Shown: positions 44,774-53,315 of the stretch, in pieces
Layout of the letters: each line of letters begins with the position of its first letter
Position numbering within the stretch: the first letter of the stretch is position 1
From: Bacillota bacterium
Lineage (GTDB): Bacteria; Bacillota; UBA4882; UBA8346
NCBI GenBank assembly: GCA_023426245.1
Contig: JAFABB010000030.1
Location: 1 to 64,000 of the forward strand
Reading direction: 5' to 3'
Length of the DNA stretch: 64,000 nt
The notes under the pieces: generated by a model
The model's input: the letters and a program-made list of their open reading frames with translations, nothing else
Told to the model about the DNA's origin: nothing
The model's database searches: none
Made by a program: the position numbers and the translations under genes

Positions 44774-45670
44774 ATGCCAACCAAAACCCCTGAACACAAA
44801 AAACCCGTACTCATTGGAGGAATCATCCTTATCATCCTGGTCACTGCTGGATTAGGAGGTCTATATTACTGGATCAATTCATTCAAGTATGTGTATACCG
44901 ATGATGCATCCATTGATGGTGATCATGTTTCGGTCAGTTCCAAAATGATGGGGCGCATCCATAGCTTAGCTGTTGATGAGGGCTCAAAGGTGACCGTTGG
45001 ACAATTACTGGCTGAGCTTGACGATTCCGATTTAAAGGCTGAGGAGAACCGAGACAACACCGGACTGGTGTCTGCCGAAGAAAATGTGACATTAAGCAAG
45101 GTCAACCTTAAAAAAGCTCAGGATGATTTCGACCGCGCCGATCTCCAATTTAAAGGAGGAGTCATTTCCAAAGAGCAATATGATCATACCAAGAGCGCTC
45201 TCGATACTGCCAAAGTCCAATATAAAATATCTCTTGACCAAGTAAGTAACACCCAGGCCCAGTTGGGAGTGGTTCAAACCCAGCTGAAAAATACCCGTAT
45301 ACTGGCTCCCATTTCCGGAATTATCGCCAAACGTTCCGTAATGCCCGGGGAGGTGGCCCAAGCCGGCCAGGTTATCTTTTTGATTAACGACTTAAATCAT
45401 ATTTGGGTTACCGCCAATTATGAAGAGACCAAAATCAGACTGGTTCACCCCGGGCAATCGGTGGAAGTTGATGTGGATGCTTATCCGGGACGCCCGTTAA
45501 AAGGCCGAGTTACTCAAATCGCCGCGAAAATAGTCGACCCGCCCTTTCAAATAAGCGATACCACCAAAACCACTCAAAAGGTCCCGGTAAAAATCTTCCT
45601 TGACCCGGTCCCGGGCTCAATGGTTTTGCTGCCGGGAATGTCCGTGGAAGCTAAAATAAGGGTCAAATGA
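44774..45670 (+). CDS. HlyD/EmrA-family membrane fusion protein
   Basis: This 298-residue protein has one N-terminal membrane segment (VLIGGIILIILVTAGLGGLYYW). A biotinyl-lipoyl-like half (DASIDGDHVSVSSKMMGRI) is followed by a short alpha-hairpin (about residues 85-160), the second lipoyl half (APISGIIAKRSVMPGEVAQAG) and a beta barrel. These adaptors link exporters to outer-membrane or wall components. Pairing with a type IV-like heterodimeric ABC exporter rather than an EmrB-type pump is uncommon. It ends an operon closed by a strong terminator 11 bp later. Confidence 0.92.
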   Translation: MPTKTPEHKKPVLIGGIILIILVTAGLGGLYYWINSFKYVYTDDASIDGDHVSVSSKMMGRIHSLAVDEGSKVTVGQLLAELDDSDLKAEENRDNTGLVSAEENVTLSKVNLKKAQDDFDRADLQFKGGVISKEQYDHTKSALDTAKVQYKISLDQVSNTQAQLGVVQTQLKNTRILAPISGIIAKRSVMPGEVAQAGQVIFLINDLNHIWVTANYEETKIRLVHPGQSVEVDVDAYPGRPLKGRVTQIAAKIVDPPFQISDTTKTTQKVPVKIFLDPVPGSMVLLPGMSVEAKIRVK

Positions 45671-45680
45671 AAGGGTAAAA

Positions 45681-45724
45681 AAATCCCCCTCTTTTTAGTC
45701 AAGCTTTCCTAAAGAGGGGGATTT
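45681..45724. terminator. bidirectional intrinsic terminator
   Basis: AAATCCCCCTCTTT (45681-45694) pairs perfectly with AAAGAGGGGGATTT (45711-45724) around a 16-base loop, with A- and T-tracts outside the stem. It lies between the HlyD gene and the convergent sigma factor gene, so it can end both transcripts. Confidence 0.9.
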
Positions 45725-45776
45725 GATTTATCCAGTTGACATTAATTAACAATCCCGTTCCAATAATTCTTAATGA

Positions 45777-46913
45777 TTAATCCAAAAAATCCCTTAACTG
45801 CTTACTTCGGCTGGGGTGTTTCAGTTTTCTGAGGGCTTTAGCCTCTATCTGCCGGATTCTTTCCCGGGTGACATGAAAATATTGACCCACTTCCTCAAGA
45901 GTCCGGGAACGACCGTCTTCCAAACCAAATCGTAAACATAAAACCTGTTGCTCCCGCTGTGTCAAACTTCCCATCACTTCGGCTAATTTTTCTTTGAGTA
46001 ATTTAAAAGATGCCGCATCCACCGGCGCTTTGGCATCATGATCTTCCACAAAATCTCCAAGATGGCTGTCTTCTTCTTCCCCGATAGGAGTCTCTAGAGA
46101 AACCGGTTCTTGAGCGATTTTAATGATTTCCTTGACCCTCTCCTCGGTGAGTTTCATCTCCGAAGCTATTTCTGAAGAAGTAGGCTCTCTACCGAGAGTT
46201 TGTGCGAGCTGCCTGGAGATACGCGTATATTTATTAATTGTCTCCACCATGTGAACAGGTACCCGGATAGTGCGGGCTTGGTCGGCAATTGCTCTGGTAA
46301 TTGCCTGGCGAATCCACCAGGTAGCATAGGTGCTGAATTTAAAACCTTTACGGTAATCAAATTTCTCGACCGCTTTGATAAGTCCCAAATTCCCTTCCTG
46401 GACCAAATCCAGAAGCAACATTCCCCGTCCAATATAGTGCCTGGCAATACTGACAACCAACCGTAAATTGGCATCAATCAAGTGCTGTTTGGCATTTTCA
46501 TCGCCTTGTTCAACCCGTTTGGCAAGTTCAACCTCTTCCACTGCGCTCAATAAAGGTACCCTGCCGATTTCTTTCAAGTATATCCGTACCGGATCATCCA
46601 GCGCAACATTATCGACGATAAACTCATCAACCGTCAACATAGGATCCGGATCAGCCTGTTCCAGGGTCAAATCTAGATCAGCCTCATCCACATCTGTTTC
46701 GGACCCGTCAGTTATTTCGATCTCATCGTCATTCAAATCTTCGTCAGTCTTCTCAATCAGTTCCTCCTCATGCGCAAGAAAAATCTCTTCCTTTTTCTGG
46801 GCAAGTTCAATATTCTTTTTATTCTGGTTTTCTTTTTCCCCTCGATGGGGCAACTTATCAAAATCGGAAACAACGACTTTAACTGAAGTAACTTTATCCA
46901 ATACCGACTTCAC
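45777..46913 (-). CDS. sigA: primary-type sigma-70 factor (RpoD/SigA)
   Basis: This 378-residue sigma factor has an acidic N-terminal region, region 1.2 (DPVRIYLKEIGRVPLL), region 2 (NLRLVVSIARHYIGRG, DLVQEGNLGLIKAVEKFDY, KFSTYATWWIRQAITRAI), region 3 and region 4 (TLEEVGQYFHVTRERIRQIEAKALRKL). These are the signatures of group 1 factors. Neither dnaG nor another replication gene adjoins it, unlike in most Bacillota, so it could be a relocated sigA or a group 2 paralogue. The GTG start has AGGGGGA directly before it, a spacing too short to be comfortable, but no better start exists in frame. Confidence 0.93.
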   Translation of the reverse strand: MKSVLDKVTSVKVVVSDFDKLPHRGEKENQNKKNIELAQKKEEIFLAHEEELIEKTDEDLNDDEIEITDGSETDVDEADLDLTLEQADPDPMLTVDEFIVDNVALDDPVRIYLKEIGRVPLLSAVEEVELAKRVEQGDENAKQHLIDANLRLVVSIARHYIGRGMLLLDLVQEGNLGLIKAVEKFDYRKGFKFSTYATWWIRQAITRAIADQARTIRVPVHMVETINKYTRISRQLAQTLGREPTSSEIASEMKLTEERVKEIIKIAQEPVSLETPIGEEEDSHLGDFVEDHDAKAPVDAASFKLLKEKLAEVMGSLTQREQQVLCLRFGLEDGRSRTLEEVGQYFHVTRERIRQIEAKALRKLKHPSRSKQLRDFLD

Positions 46914-47031
46914 TCCCCCTGATGTAATTCATGATATTGCATACTCTCTTCAAAACGGTTTCTTGGCACATGCAAACCGGGAATTCTGAAGCAATTACAA
47001 TAAAAACACTATTCGGCAGCTTGTTTTGCTC

Positions 47032-47060
47032 TTGACAAATCAAAAGATATATGGTATATT
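47032..47060 (+). promoter_or_regulatory. strong sigma-A promoter on the plus strand with no matching gene
   Basis: TTGACA (47032-47037) and TATATT (47055-47060) are exactly 17 bp apart. The promoter points away from the sigma factor gene. No plus-strand reading frame of note begins before 47794, and a transcript would first run antisense to the DUF896 gene. A small RNA, an antisense transcript or a long leader of the ABC operon are possible products. Confidence 0.65.
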
Positions 47061-47272
47061 TATTGTGGTTTGTTGTAATTTTATTCATTGTAGTGAACTT
47101 AAATGATACCAAAAAAATTTATAAAATACAACCAAGATATTTGACTTCCTAAAGATGTCCGGATAAACCGGATAAATAAGATAAATTCATCTTCAAATTT
47201 CGCGATTTTTCCATGAAAAATATTGGATAACAAAATGGGTCAGAAAATTTCTGATCTTTTTTCATTCCCAGC

Positions 47273-47509
47273 TTAATGTTTTTCAAAATTACAATCAATC
47301 CCACAAACATGATGCTCATGATCATGATTGCAATTTTTTTCATCTACCACGCGAATCCGACTCAATTCCGTCTTAACATTCCCTTTAATAACATCAATGT
47401 ATTGCCTTCTCAACTCACTCTGCTCGTCAATTTCCGCCACAGTTAATCCTTGTGTTTGGCGCTTGTGATAAAGGAAATTGAGTCTGGCAATAAGATCGTT
47501 CATTTCCAT
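47273..47509 (-). CDS. DUF896 (UPF0291) protein with His/Cys-rich tail
   Basis: This 78-residue protein starts with the DUF896 helical hairpin (LIARLNFLYHKRQTQGLTVAEIDEQSELRRQYI) and adds a C-terminal string CNHDHEHHVCGIDC absent from the short standard members such as YnzC. The tail has four His and three Cys within about 15 residues, so it probably binds a metal. GGAGG lies seven bases before the ATG at 47509. Members of this family in Bacillus include an SOS-linked protein; the function here is unknown. The gene stands alone between the sigma factor gene and an ABC operon. Confidence 0.85.
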   Translation of the reverse strand: MEMNDLIARLNFLYHKRQTQGLTVAEIDEQSELRRQYIDVIKGNVKTELSRIRVVDEKNCNHDHEHHVCGIDCNFEKH

Positions 47510-47542
47510 CCATTGACCTCCAGCTGCTCCAAAACATTTCAT

Positions 47543-47793
47543 TTTATATTAGAATTAATTCTATGGATTTGCTTTGAAACCTTTCGCCAACGAGCTCTAT
47601 TTTTAAAATAATACTGGTAATCTTTTAGCCTTTTTATGGTAAGGATAAAACTTTATGAGACACTTGAGGTTGGTAAATGTTAACAATTTTTTAAAAAGGG
47701 ATTTAAAAAACTTCAACGTATATGGCTTATATATTTCATATTATTTTATCATTTCAGATAGGTCATGAATCGAAACCAAAGGGATGAATTTCG
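47543..47793. other. intergenic region before the second ABC exporter operon
   Basis: AT-rich sequence with no gene. It must contain the divergent promoters of the DUF896 gene and the exporter operon, but I could not fix either by eye. Confidence 0.45.
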
Positions 47794-49575
47794 ATGACAC
47801 TTAAAATTTTCAAGAAACTATATCCGTATTTCCGCCCGTACCGTTGGCTTTTCTGTACGGGTTTTCTATTGATGATTGTTCAAAACAGTTTAATGTATAT
47901 TGTTCCCTGGGGTGTCGGACATATTTGGGATAATGTTTTCCCCGTTCTTGGGAAACGGCCCGATGGTGGATGGTTACTGGCAAAATGGTGCGGGTTTCTT
48001 CTTTTTGCCGGATTAATGCGGGCGTTGTTTCTTTTTCCAATGATTTACTTATTTTGGTATACCGGAACCAAAATTGTCCGGGATTTACGAAACCAGTTGT
48101 ATCAAAAACTTCAAACCCTCTCATTCCGGTTTTACAATCGGGTCCGAATCGGCGATTTAATGTCGCGGCTAACATTGGATATTGAGTTGATAAAAAATTT
48201 TTATGCCTATAACATTGAACACCGTTCCCAAATCTATATGTATTATGTCATTGTGGCTTGTTTACTTTTTATCACCGATTGGAAACTTGCCCTGGTGTGT
48301 CTGGCAATCTCCCCGATTATTGTGCCAACCGCCTTGATTTTCAGTAAGAAAATGCGCCGGGCAGTCGTGGAGCGCCAGATTCAGACGGGAATACTCAATG
48401 CCAAGGTGCAGGAGAATATCACAGGGATCAGAGTTGTAAAGGCCTTTGCAATGGAGAATGCAGAAATCACAAAGTTTGACGCTGAAAACGGAGCCATGCT
48501 GCTCAAAAATTTAAACGTCATCAAACTTCAGGCCCTTTTGCAGCCTTTCTTAATTTTCGGAGCCTCGATCGGAATGGCAGCCATCCTTTGGTATGGCGGG
48601 TTTAGAGTGATGCGGGAGCAGATGTCCCTTGGAAGCTTGATTAGTTTTGTTTTTTACTTAACAATGCTGAATTGGCCTTTTACCATGTTAGCCCCGAATA
48701 CCAACCAAATCCGGCAGGTGGAGGGAGCTGTGAAACGGGTTACTGAAATCTTAAATGAAACCGAAGATATCACCTCACCTAGGGGCGGAGGTAAAGTGTT
48801 GCCCGGGTTCAGCGGTAAAATCCAATTTGAAGGAGTAACTTTCGGGTACCAAAATCCGGAAGCCCCCAATTGGTACCCTATTATTAAAGAACTTAATTTG
48901 ACGGTAATGCCCGGTGAAAAAGTCGCCATCATCGGTTTGACCGGTTCCGGTAAAAGCACTTTGGTAAGCCTTATTCCCCGTTTCTACGATCCGCAGCAGG
49001 GTCATATCCGAGCGGATGGAGCCGATTTGACAGAAGTAAATTTAAGTTGGTGGCGTAAACAGATTGGTTTGGTATTGCAAGAAACATTTTTATTTTCTGC
49101 CACGATCACCGATAACATTGCTTTCGGAAAGCCCGATGCCAGTATGACCGAGGTTCGAAAAGCCGCCAAGGCGGCCCAGATAGACGATTATATCATGTCA
49201 TTGCCCGAAGGTTACCATACGATCGTCGGGGAAAGAGGCGTAGGCCTCTCAGGAGGCCAAAAACAACGGGTAGCGATTGCCAGAGCACTCCTATTAAACC
49301 CCAAAATATTAATACTCGATGATTCTACTTCCAGCGTGGATGTGGAAACCGAACGGGAAATCCAAACGGCGCTTAATGAATTGATGTCCGACCGCACCAC
49401 GATAATCATCACGCAACGCCTTTCAACCGCCAGACTCGCCGATCGGGTGATTATCCTTGAAAGCGGAGAAATCCGGGCTCAAGGAACCCATGAAGATTTA
49501 ATGGATCAAGATCCATTTTATCAAGAACTATATTCCATTCAAACGATGCAGGAATTGCCCCAAGAAAACGCCTAA
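47794..49575 (+). CDS. heterodimeric ABC exporter half, degenerate-site subunit (second pair)
   Basis: This 593-residue half-transporter has six membrane segments, Walker A GLTGSGKST and an intact signature LSGGQKQR. Walker B reads LILDDSTSSVD (Asp for Glu) and the H-loop ITQRLST (Gln for His), the same pattern as the first exporter pair. The start is preceded only by a weak GGGATGAA. The partner gene begins 35 bp after its stop. No regulator gene adjoins this pair. Confidence 0.93.
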   Translation: MTLKIFKKLYPYFRPYRWLFCTGFLLMIVQNSLMYIVPWGVGHIWDNVFPVLGKRPDGGWLLAKWCGFLLFAGLMRALFLFPMIYLFWYTGTKIVRDLRNQLYQKLQTLSFRFYNRVRIGDLMSRLTLDIELIKNFYAYNIEHRSQIYMYYVIVACLLFITDWKLALVCLAISPIIVPTALIFSKKMRRAVVERQIQTGILNAKVQENITGIRVVKAFAMENAEITKFDAENGAMLLKNLNVIKLQALLQPFLIFGASIGMAAILWYGGFRVMREQMSLGSLISFVFYLTMLNWPFTMLAPNTNQIRQVEGAVKRVTEILNETEDITSPRGGGKVLPGFSGKIQFEGVTFGYQNPEAPNWYPIIKELNLTVMPGEKVAIIGLTGSGKSTLVSLIPRFYDPQQGHIRADGADLTEVNLSWWRKQIGLVLQETFLFSATITDNIAFGKPDASMTEVRKAAKAAQIDDYIMSLPEGYHTIVGERGVGLSGGQKQRVAIARALLLNPKILILDDSTSSVDVETEREIQTALNELMSDRTTIIITQRLSTARLADRVIILESGEIRAQGTHEDLMDQDPFYQELYSIQTMQELPQENA

Positions 49576-49609
49576 ATGGGTGATTTCATTGAAAGAGGGA
49601 TAAAATAAT

Positions 49610-51430
49610 ATGCAACCCCAACTCGTGAATCCTGTGGAAAAAGCGAAAAAAGGTTTGATCGTGCTCTCTGAAGATGAGATGTATGATGACAAAAGACCCT
49701 TCGACAGCAAATTGCTTCAAAGAACGGTCTTCTATCTTAAACCTTACCGCTGGAAAATCTTCGCCATGGTCTCTACCGCAATGGTTGCCATTGTGGCTGC
49801 GCTTTTACTTCCATACCTGCTTGGAATCGGCATTGACCGCTATATTTCGAAACACGATCCAGCCGGTCTCACCAAAATTGCACTGGCATATATTGGAGTC
49901 GCAATCATCCAATATGCCGGGTTAATGGTTCAAAATAATTTAATGAATTTCGTCGGTCAGCATGCTATATTCGACATCCGGCGTGATTTGTTCGAGCATA
50001 TCCAATTCCTTTCCGCCAGTTTCTTTGACCGACAGAAAACTGGACGAATCATGCTCCGGGTTACCAATGATGTAAACTCTTTGGAGGAATTGTTGACTTC
50101 CGGGGTCAGTACTGCCTTCGCCGATACCCTTACCCTGGTGGGATTGCTTGGAATGATGATTTGGATCGACTTACGCATGTCATTGATTATCCTTTTTGTC
50201 ACACCTCTTACCATCTGGTTGGCTGTGTTTGTACGCAACAGAATGCTGGAAGTATCAAGAAAAATGCGCCGTACACTCTCGGCAGTCAATTCAAATTTAA
50301 ACGAATCCTTAATGGGCATCCGCGTTACGCAAGCCTTTTCCCGTGAAAAAGTTAACACGAGCTTTTTCTCCACTATTAACCAGGAAAATTTTGAGGCCGG
50401 ATTGCGTTTCATCCCTCTTAACGCCTTTTTCTGGCCGGCCATCGGTTTTGTAAATATTATCGGTACAACAGCAGTAGTTGCGGTTGGTGGTGTTTTATAC
50501 CTTCATAGTTGGATAACCTTAGGCACTATCGCTTCATTCTCCAATTACATCAACCGTTTTTTTCAACCCATCCAAAATTTAAGCAACCTCTTCAATGTTA
50601 TCAGTAATGCAATGGCCTCCTGTGAACGGATTTTTGAACTCATGGACTACCAGCCTGAAGTATCCGATCCCGAGAATCCCATTGCGATGAAAAAAATTAA
50701 TGGTACTGTAACTTTCAGTCATGTCGACTTTGGTTATGGGCCGGAAAAATCGATCCTGAAAGATTTCAATATTGAAGTCAAATCCGGTGAAGTGATTGCA
50801 GTGGTGGGACCTACCGGGGCCGGCAAAACAACGATTATCAATTTGCTGAGCCGCTTTTACGATCCGGTTGCAGGCTCAGTCCAAATCGATGGCTTGGATT
50901 TACGGAATATTGCGCAACAAGATTATCGAAAACAAATCGCCATGGTATTGCAGGATACATTCATTTTTTCAGGAACCATCGCTGAAAATATCCGCTATGG
51001 CAAACCTAACGCATCCATGGATGAAATCGTTGCATCTGCGAAAGCAGTCGGTATTCATGAATATATTACTTCTTTACCGGATGGGTATGACAGCGAGGTT
51101 CACGAACGGGGCAGCAGTCTTTCAATCGGTCAACGTCAATTGGTCGCCTTTGCAAGGGCCTTAATACGGGATCCCCGCATACTTATCTTGGATGAAGCAA
51201 CTTCCAATATCGACACGCAGACTGAAAAAGAGTTACAAAATGCTTTGATGGTATTGCTCAAAGGACGGACTTCCTTTATCATTGCCCATCGTCTATCTAC
51301 GATCCAAAACGCCAATCGGATTATCGTGATTCAAGACGGTAAAATTGCCGAAAGCGGGTCACATGCCGAGTTAATCAAATGCGGAGGTATTTATGCGCGC
51401 CTCTGTGAACAACAATATCAAGCATGCTAA
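49610..51430 (+). CDS. heterodimeric ABC exporter half, catalytic subunit (second pair)
   Basis: This 606-residue half-transporter has an N-terminal cytoplasmic extension of about 40 residues before the first membrane segment. Walker A GPTGAGKTT, Walker B LILDEATSNID and H-loop IAHRLST are canonical, while the signature is LSIGQRQ. With its upstream neighbour it would form one active and one inactive site, as in TmrAB, BmrCD and LmrCD. GAGGG lies ten bases before the ATG. Confidence 0.93.
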   Translation: MQPQLVNPVEKAKKGLIVLSEDEMYDDKRPFDSKLLQRTVFYLKPYRWKIFAMVSTAMVAIVAALLLPYLLGIGIDRYISKHDPAGLTKIALAYIGVAIIQYAGLMVQNNLMNFVGQHAIFDIRRDLFEHIQFLSASFFDRQKTGRIMLRVTNDVNSLEELLTSGVSTAFADTLTLVGLLGMMIWIDLRMSLIILFVTPLTIWLAVFVRNRMLEVSRKMRRTLSAVNSNLNESLMGIRVTQAFSREKVNTSFFSTINQENFEAGLRFIPLNAFFWPAIGFVNIIGTTAVVAVGGVLYLHSWITLGTIASFSNYINRFFQPIQNLSNLFNVISNAMASCERIFELMDYQPEVSDPENPIAMKKINGTVTFSHVDFGYGPEKSILKDFNIEVKSGEVIAVVGPTGAGKTTIINLLSRFYDPVAGSVQIDGLDLRNIAQQDYRKQIAMVLQDTFIFSGTIAENIRYGKPNASMDEIVASAKAVGIHEYITSLPDGYDSEVHERGSSLSIGQRQLVAFARALIRDPRILILDEATSNIDTQTEKELQNALMVLLKGRTSFIIAHRLSTIQNANRIIVIQDGKIAESGSHAELIKCGGIYARLCEQQYQAC

Positions 51431-51435
51431 AAGGC

Positions 51436-51550
51436 AAGGACTGTCGCAAAGTATTTCAAGATCTATGAGACATATATTGCACCTATAAATGGGGCTAATT
51501 TTAATCTATTGGATATTTTTCGTAAGAAATCTTCTTTTGCAACAGTCCCT
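51436..51550. repeat. MITE-like inverted-repeat element, copy 1
   Basis: AAGGACTGTCGCAAAG at the left faces CTTTTGCAACAGTCCCTT at the right, about 115 bp apart, with an AT-rich centre. The ends resemble the terminal repeats of IS6-family elements (GGCACTGTTGCAAA) and the ends of the second copy at 53136-53256. There is no room for a transposase. The left end begins just after the stop codon of the ABC exporter gene. Confidence 0.6.
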
Positions 51551-51603
51551 TATTTTAGATCGACAGAACTGTCTGATAAACTTTTTTCAATTCCATGAAA
51601 GCC

Positions 51604-52857
51604 TTATAAATTCATTTTTTCTCTACGAATGTCATGAATTCGATCTTCAGCCTGTTGATTAAAGGCATCTTTGCCGCCATCTTTTTTAATGGCCGTATAG
51701 AAGTTATGCAAAGCTTCCTTTTCATTTCCTTTCTGTAAATAAAGTTCACCCAGCAATAAAAAACATTGTTGAGCCTGGACGATCGACAAATTCTCACCGG
51801 TTTTATAGATCACGTCATAATAGCCCTTTAGCGCTTGGCCTGTAGCCATACTAAACATTTCCTGATCTTGAACATCGTGATACAGCCAGGATAGTTGTAG
51901 CCAAATTTTCCCGAATTTCAAGGAACTAGCATGAGCCAACTCCGCACAAACCAATGCCAAATAAAAAGCATCAAATACTTGATCAATGGTTCGGGGTTCA
52001 CTAAATTGAAAAGAGAACTGTTTTTTTAATTCTTCCAGTTTAGCCAGTACCACCTGCTTTTTAAAGGGCGGAATATCGTTGTAGTCTGTATAAAAATTAG
52101 CATAATAACATTTCGGACAAACCCAAATCGAATACCATACCGGTTCAAAGTCCACATAATGTTTTCTAAAATCATGATCCATCGCTTTAAACTTCATTTT
52201 CGACTGATACAATTTCTTGGTTTCAAAAATATTACCGCAAACAGGACAAGTTGATTGACTGGCGATCAAGTAGTCATTAAAGCTACCGGGTGCAATCTGA
52301 CCATACTTCTTATGCCCATCGGGATACAAATTGCCATATCCACTAATTACAAGGTTGGTACCTATCTCCTGAACCGTTTGAACAGAATGATCATTTTCGG
52401 ATTGCTCTGTAGTTTCGGTTTCCCTCTGCACATCTTTGTCCATCCGGTTGTTTGAATCCGCTAATTGTTGATTACCGCTCAACTTAGCAATTTCACTATG
52501 TAATTGATTCATTTGATGAACCATTCCGATAATAATGCGGTAGGGAATTGAAGTTGGATCGCAAATGGCATTTTGAAAATTGTCTTTGGCGATCCCCAGT
52601 ACCGTGGTATCGGTTTCAGCCATCGCTGAAGTATTTCGCGGCAAGCCATCGACTAATGACACCTCGCCTAAAAAGTCACCAATTCCCAAGCGTGAAATCG
52701 TCAAAGAGGAACCATTAAGGGTTTTAAGAGTCACTACAACTCTTCCGGATAAGATGATAAACATTTCATTACCGGTTTCACCTTGCCGAAATACGTAATC
52801 ATTGGCCTTGATAACTCTGGTACTACCAATCTCTTTCAGTTTCTGAAGATCTGTCAT
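51604..52857 (-). CDS. cyclic-nucleotide-binding-domain protein fused to DUF2225
   Basis: This 417-residue protein starts with a CRP-type sensor domain (about residues 5-115: VIKANDYVFRQGETGNEMFIILSGRVVV, GDFLGEVSLVDGLPRNTSAMAE). A variable linker follows. DUF2225 comes next, with zinc-type pairs CPVCGNIFE and CPKCYYANFY, and finally helical TPR-like repeats (LLLGELYLQKGNEKEALHNF). No DNA-binding HTH is present, so the nucleotide sensor would control the DUF2225 part rather than transcription. The ATG at 52857 is preceded by AGGGTG. The gene stands alone between two MITE-like repeats. Confidence 0.88.
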   Translation of the reverse strand: MTDLQKLKEIGSTRVIKANDYVFRQGETGNEMFIILSGRVVVTLKTLNGSSLTISRLGIGDFLGEVSLVDGLPRNTSAMAETDTTVLGIAKDNFQNAICDPTSIPYRIIIGMVHQMNQLHSEIAKLSGNQQLADSNNRMDKDVQRETETTEQSENDHSVQTVQEIGTNLVISGYGNLYPDGHKKYGQIAPGSFNDYLIASQSTCPVCGNIFETKKLYQSKMKFKAMDHDFRKHYVDFEPVWYSIWVCPKCYYANFYTDYNDIPPFKKQVVLAKLEELKKQFSFQFSEPRTIDQVFDAFYLALVCAELAHASSLKFGKIWLQLSWLYHDVQDQEMFSMATGQALKGYYDVIYKTGENLSIVQAQQCFLLLGELYLQKGNEKEALHNFYTAIKKDGGKDAFNQQAEDRIHDIRREKMNL

Positions 52858-52897
52858 CCCACACACCCTATTTACTGGTTTATGTAAAATTAACAAA

Positions 52898-53135
52898 TTT
52901 ATATCAATTTTTTATTTTATCATCCTAAAAAATTAAGAATACTTTCATTTAATGATTTTTATCCCCATGATTTTTTACAGCAACCTCAAATTATTCACTT
53001 TGTTAATAAAATTCATTATCATTTTTAAAAAACCTTCTAATCCTGGCAATTTATTATAAGAATATGAAAATAACTTCTGCCGACAATCAATAATTTTTTT
53101 TGCCGGTAGTGTCTGAATAGGAACAGAAAACATAA
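52898..53135. other. AT-rich intergenic region without visible gene
   Basis: This holds the promoter area of the DUF2225 gene and otherwise no recognisable feature before the repeat element. Confidence 0.45.
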
Positions 53136-53256
53136 AAAGAGGCTGTTGCAAAAGTAATTAAAATCAAAGAGAAACACAATATATAGCATCAAATAATGAG
53201 CAAGTTTTATAGTGTATTTCTCTATCGATAAATTTTATTTTGCAACAGACCCTTTT
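53136..53256. repeat. MITE-like inverted-repeat element, copy 2
   Basis: AAAAGAGGCTGTTGCAAAA at the left faces ATTTTGCAACAGACCCTTTT at the right. Inside, AGAGAAACACAATATA pairs imperfectly with TATAGTGTATTTCTCT, so nearly the whole 120 bp folds into a long hairpin. The outer ends match copy 1 at 51436-51550 in the CTGTTGCAAAA core. It lies about 60 bp after the glyS stop. Confidence 0.7.
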
Positions 53257-53315
53257 CATTCATCAACTGGTTGCAATCTAAAACGAAACGGCGAACAATA
53301 TCTTTAAAACTTTAA

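Noticed and set aside
46894..47112. Alternative small frame upstream of the sigma factor gene
   Set aside because: Wrong frame, no motif, and overlaps the sigma factor start and the orphan promoter.
47149..47343. 64-residue minus-strand open frame after the DUF896 gene
   Set aside because: Overlaps the end of the DUF896 gene and has no ribosome binding site; the apparent membrane segment comes from AT-rich DNA.
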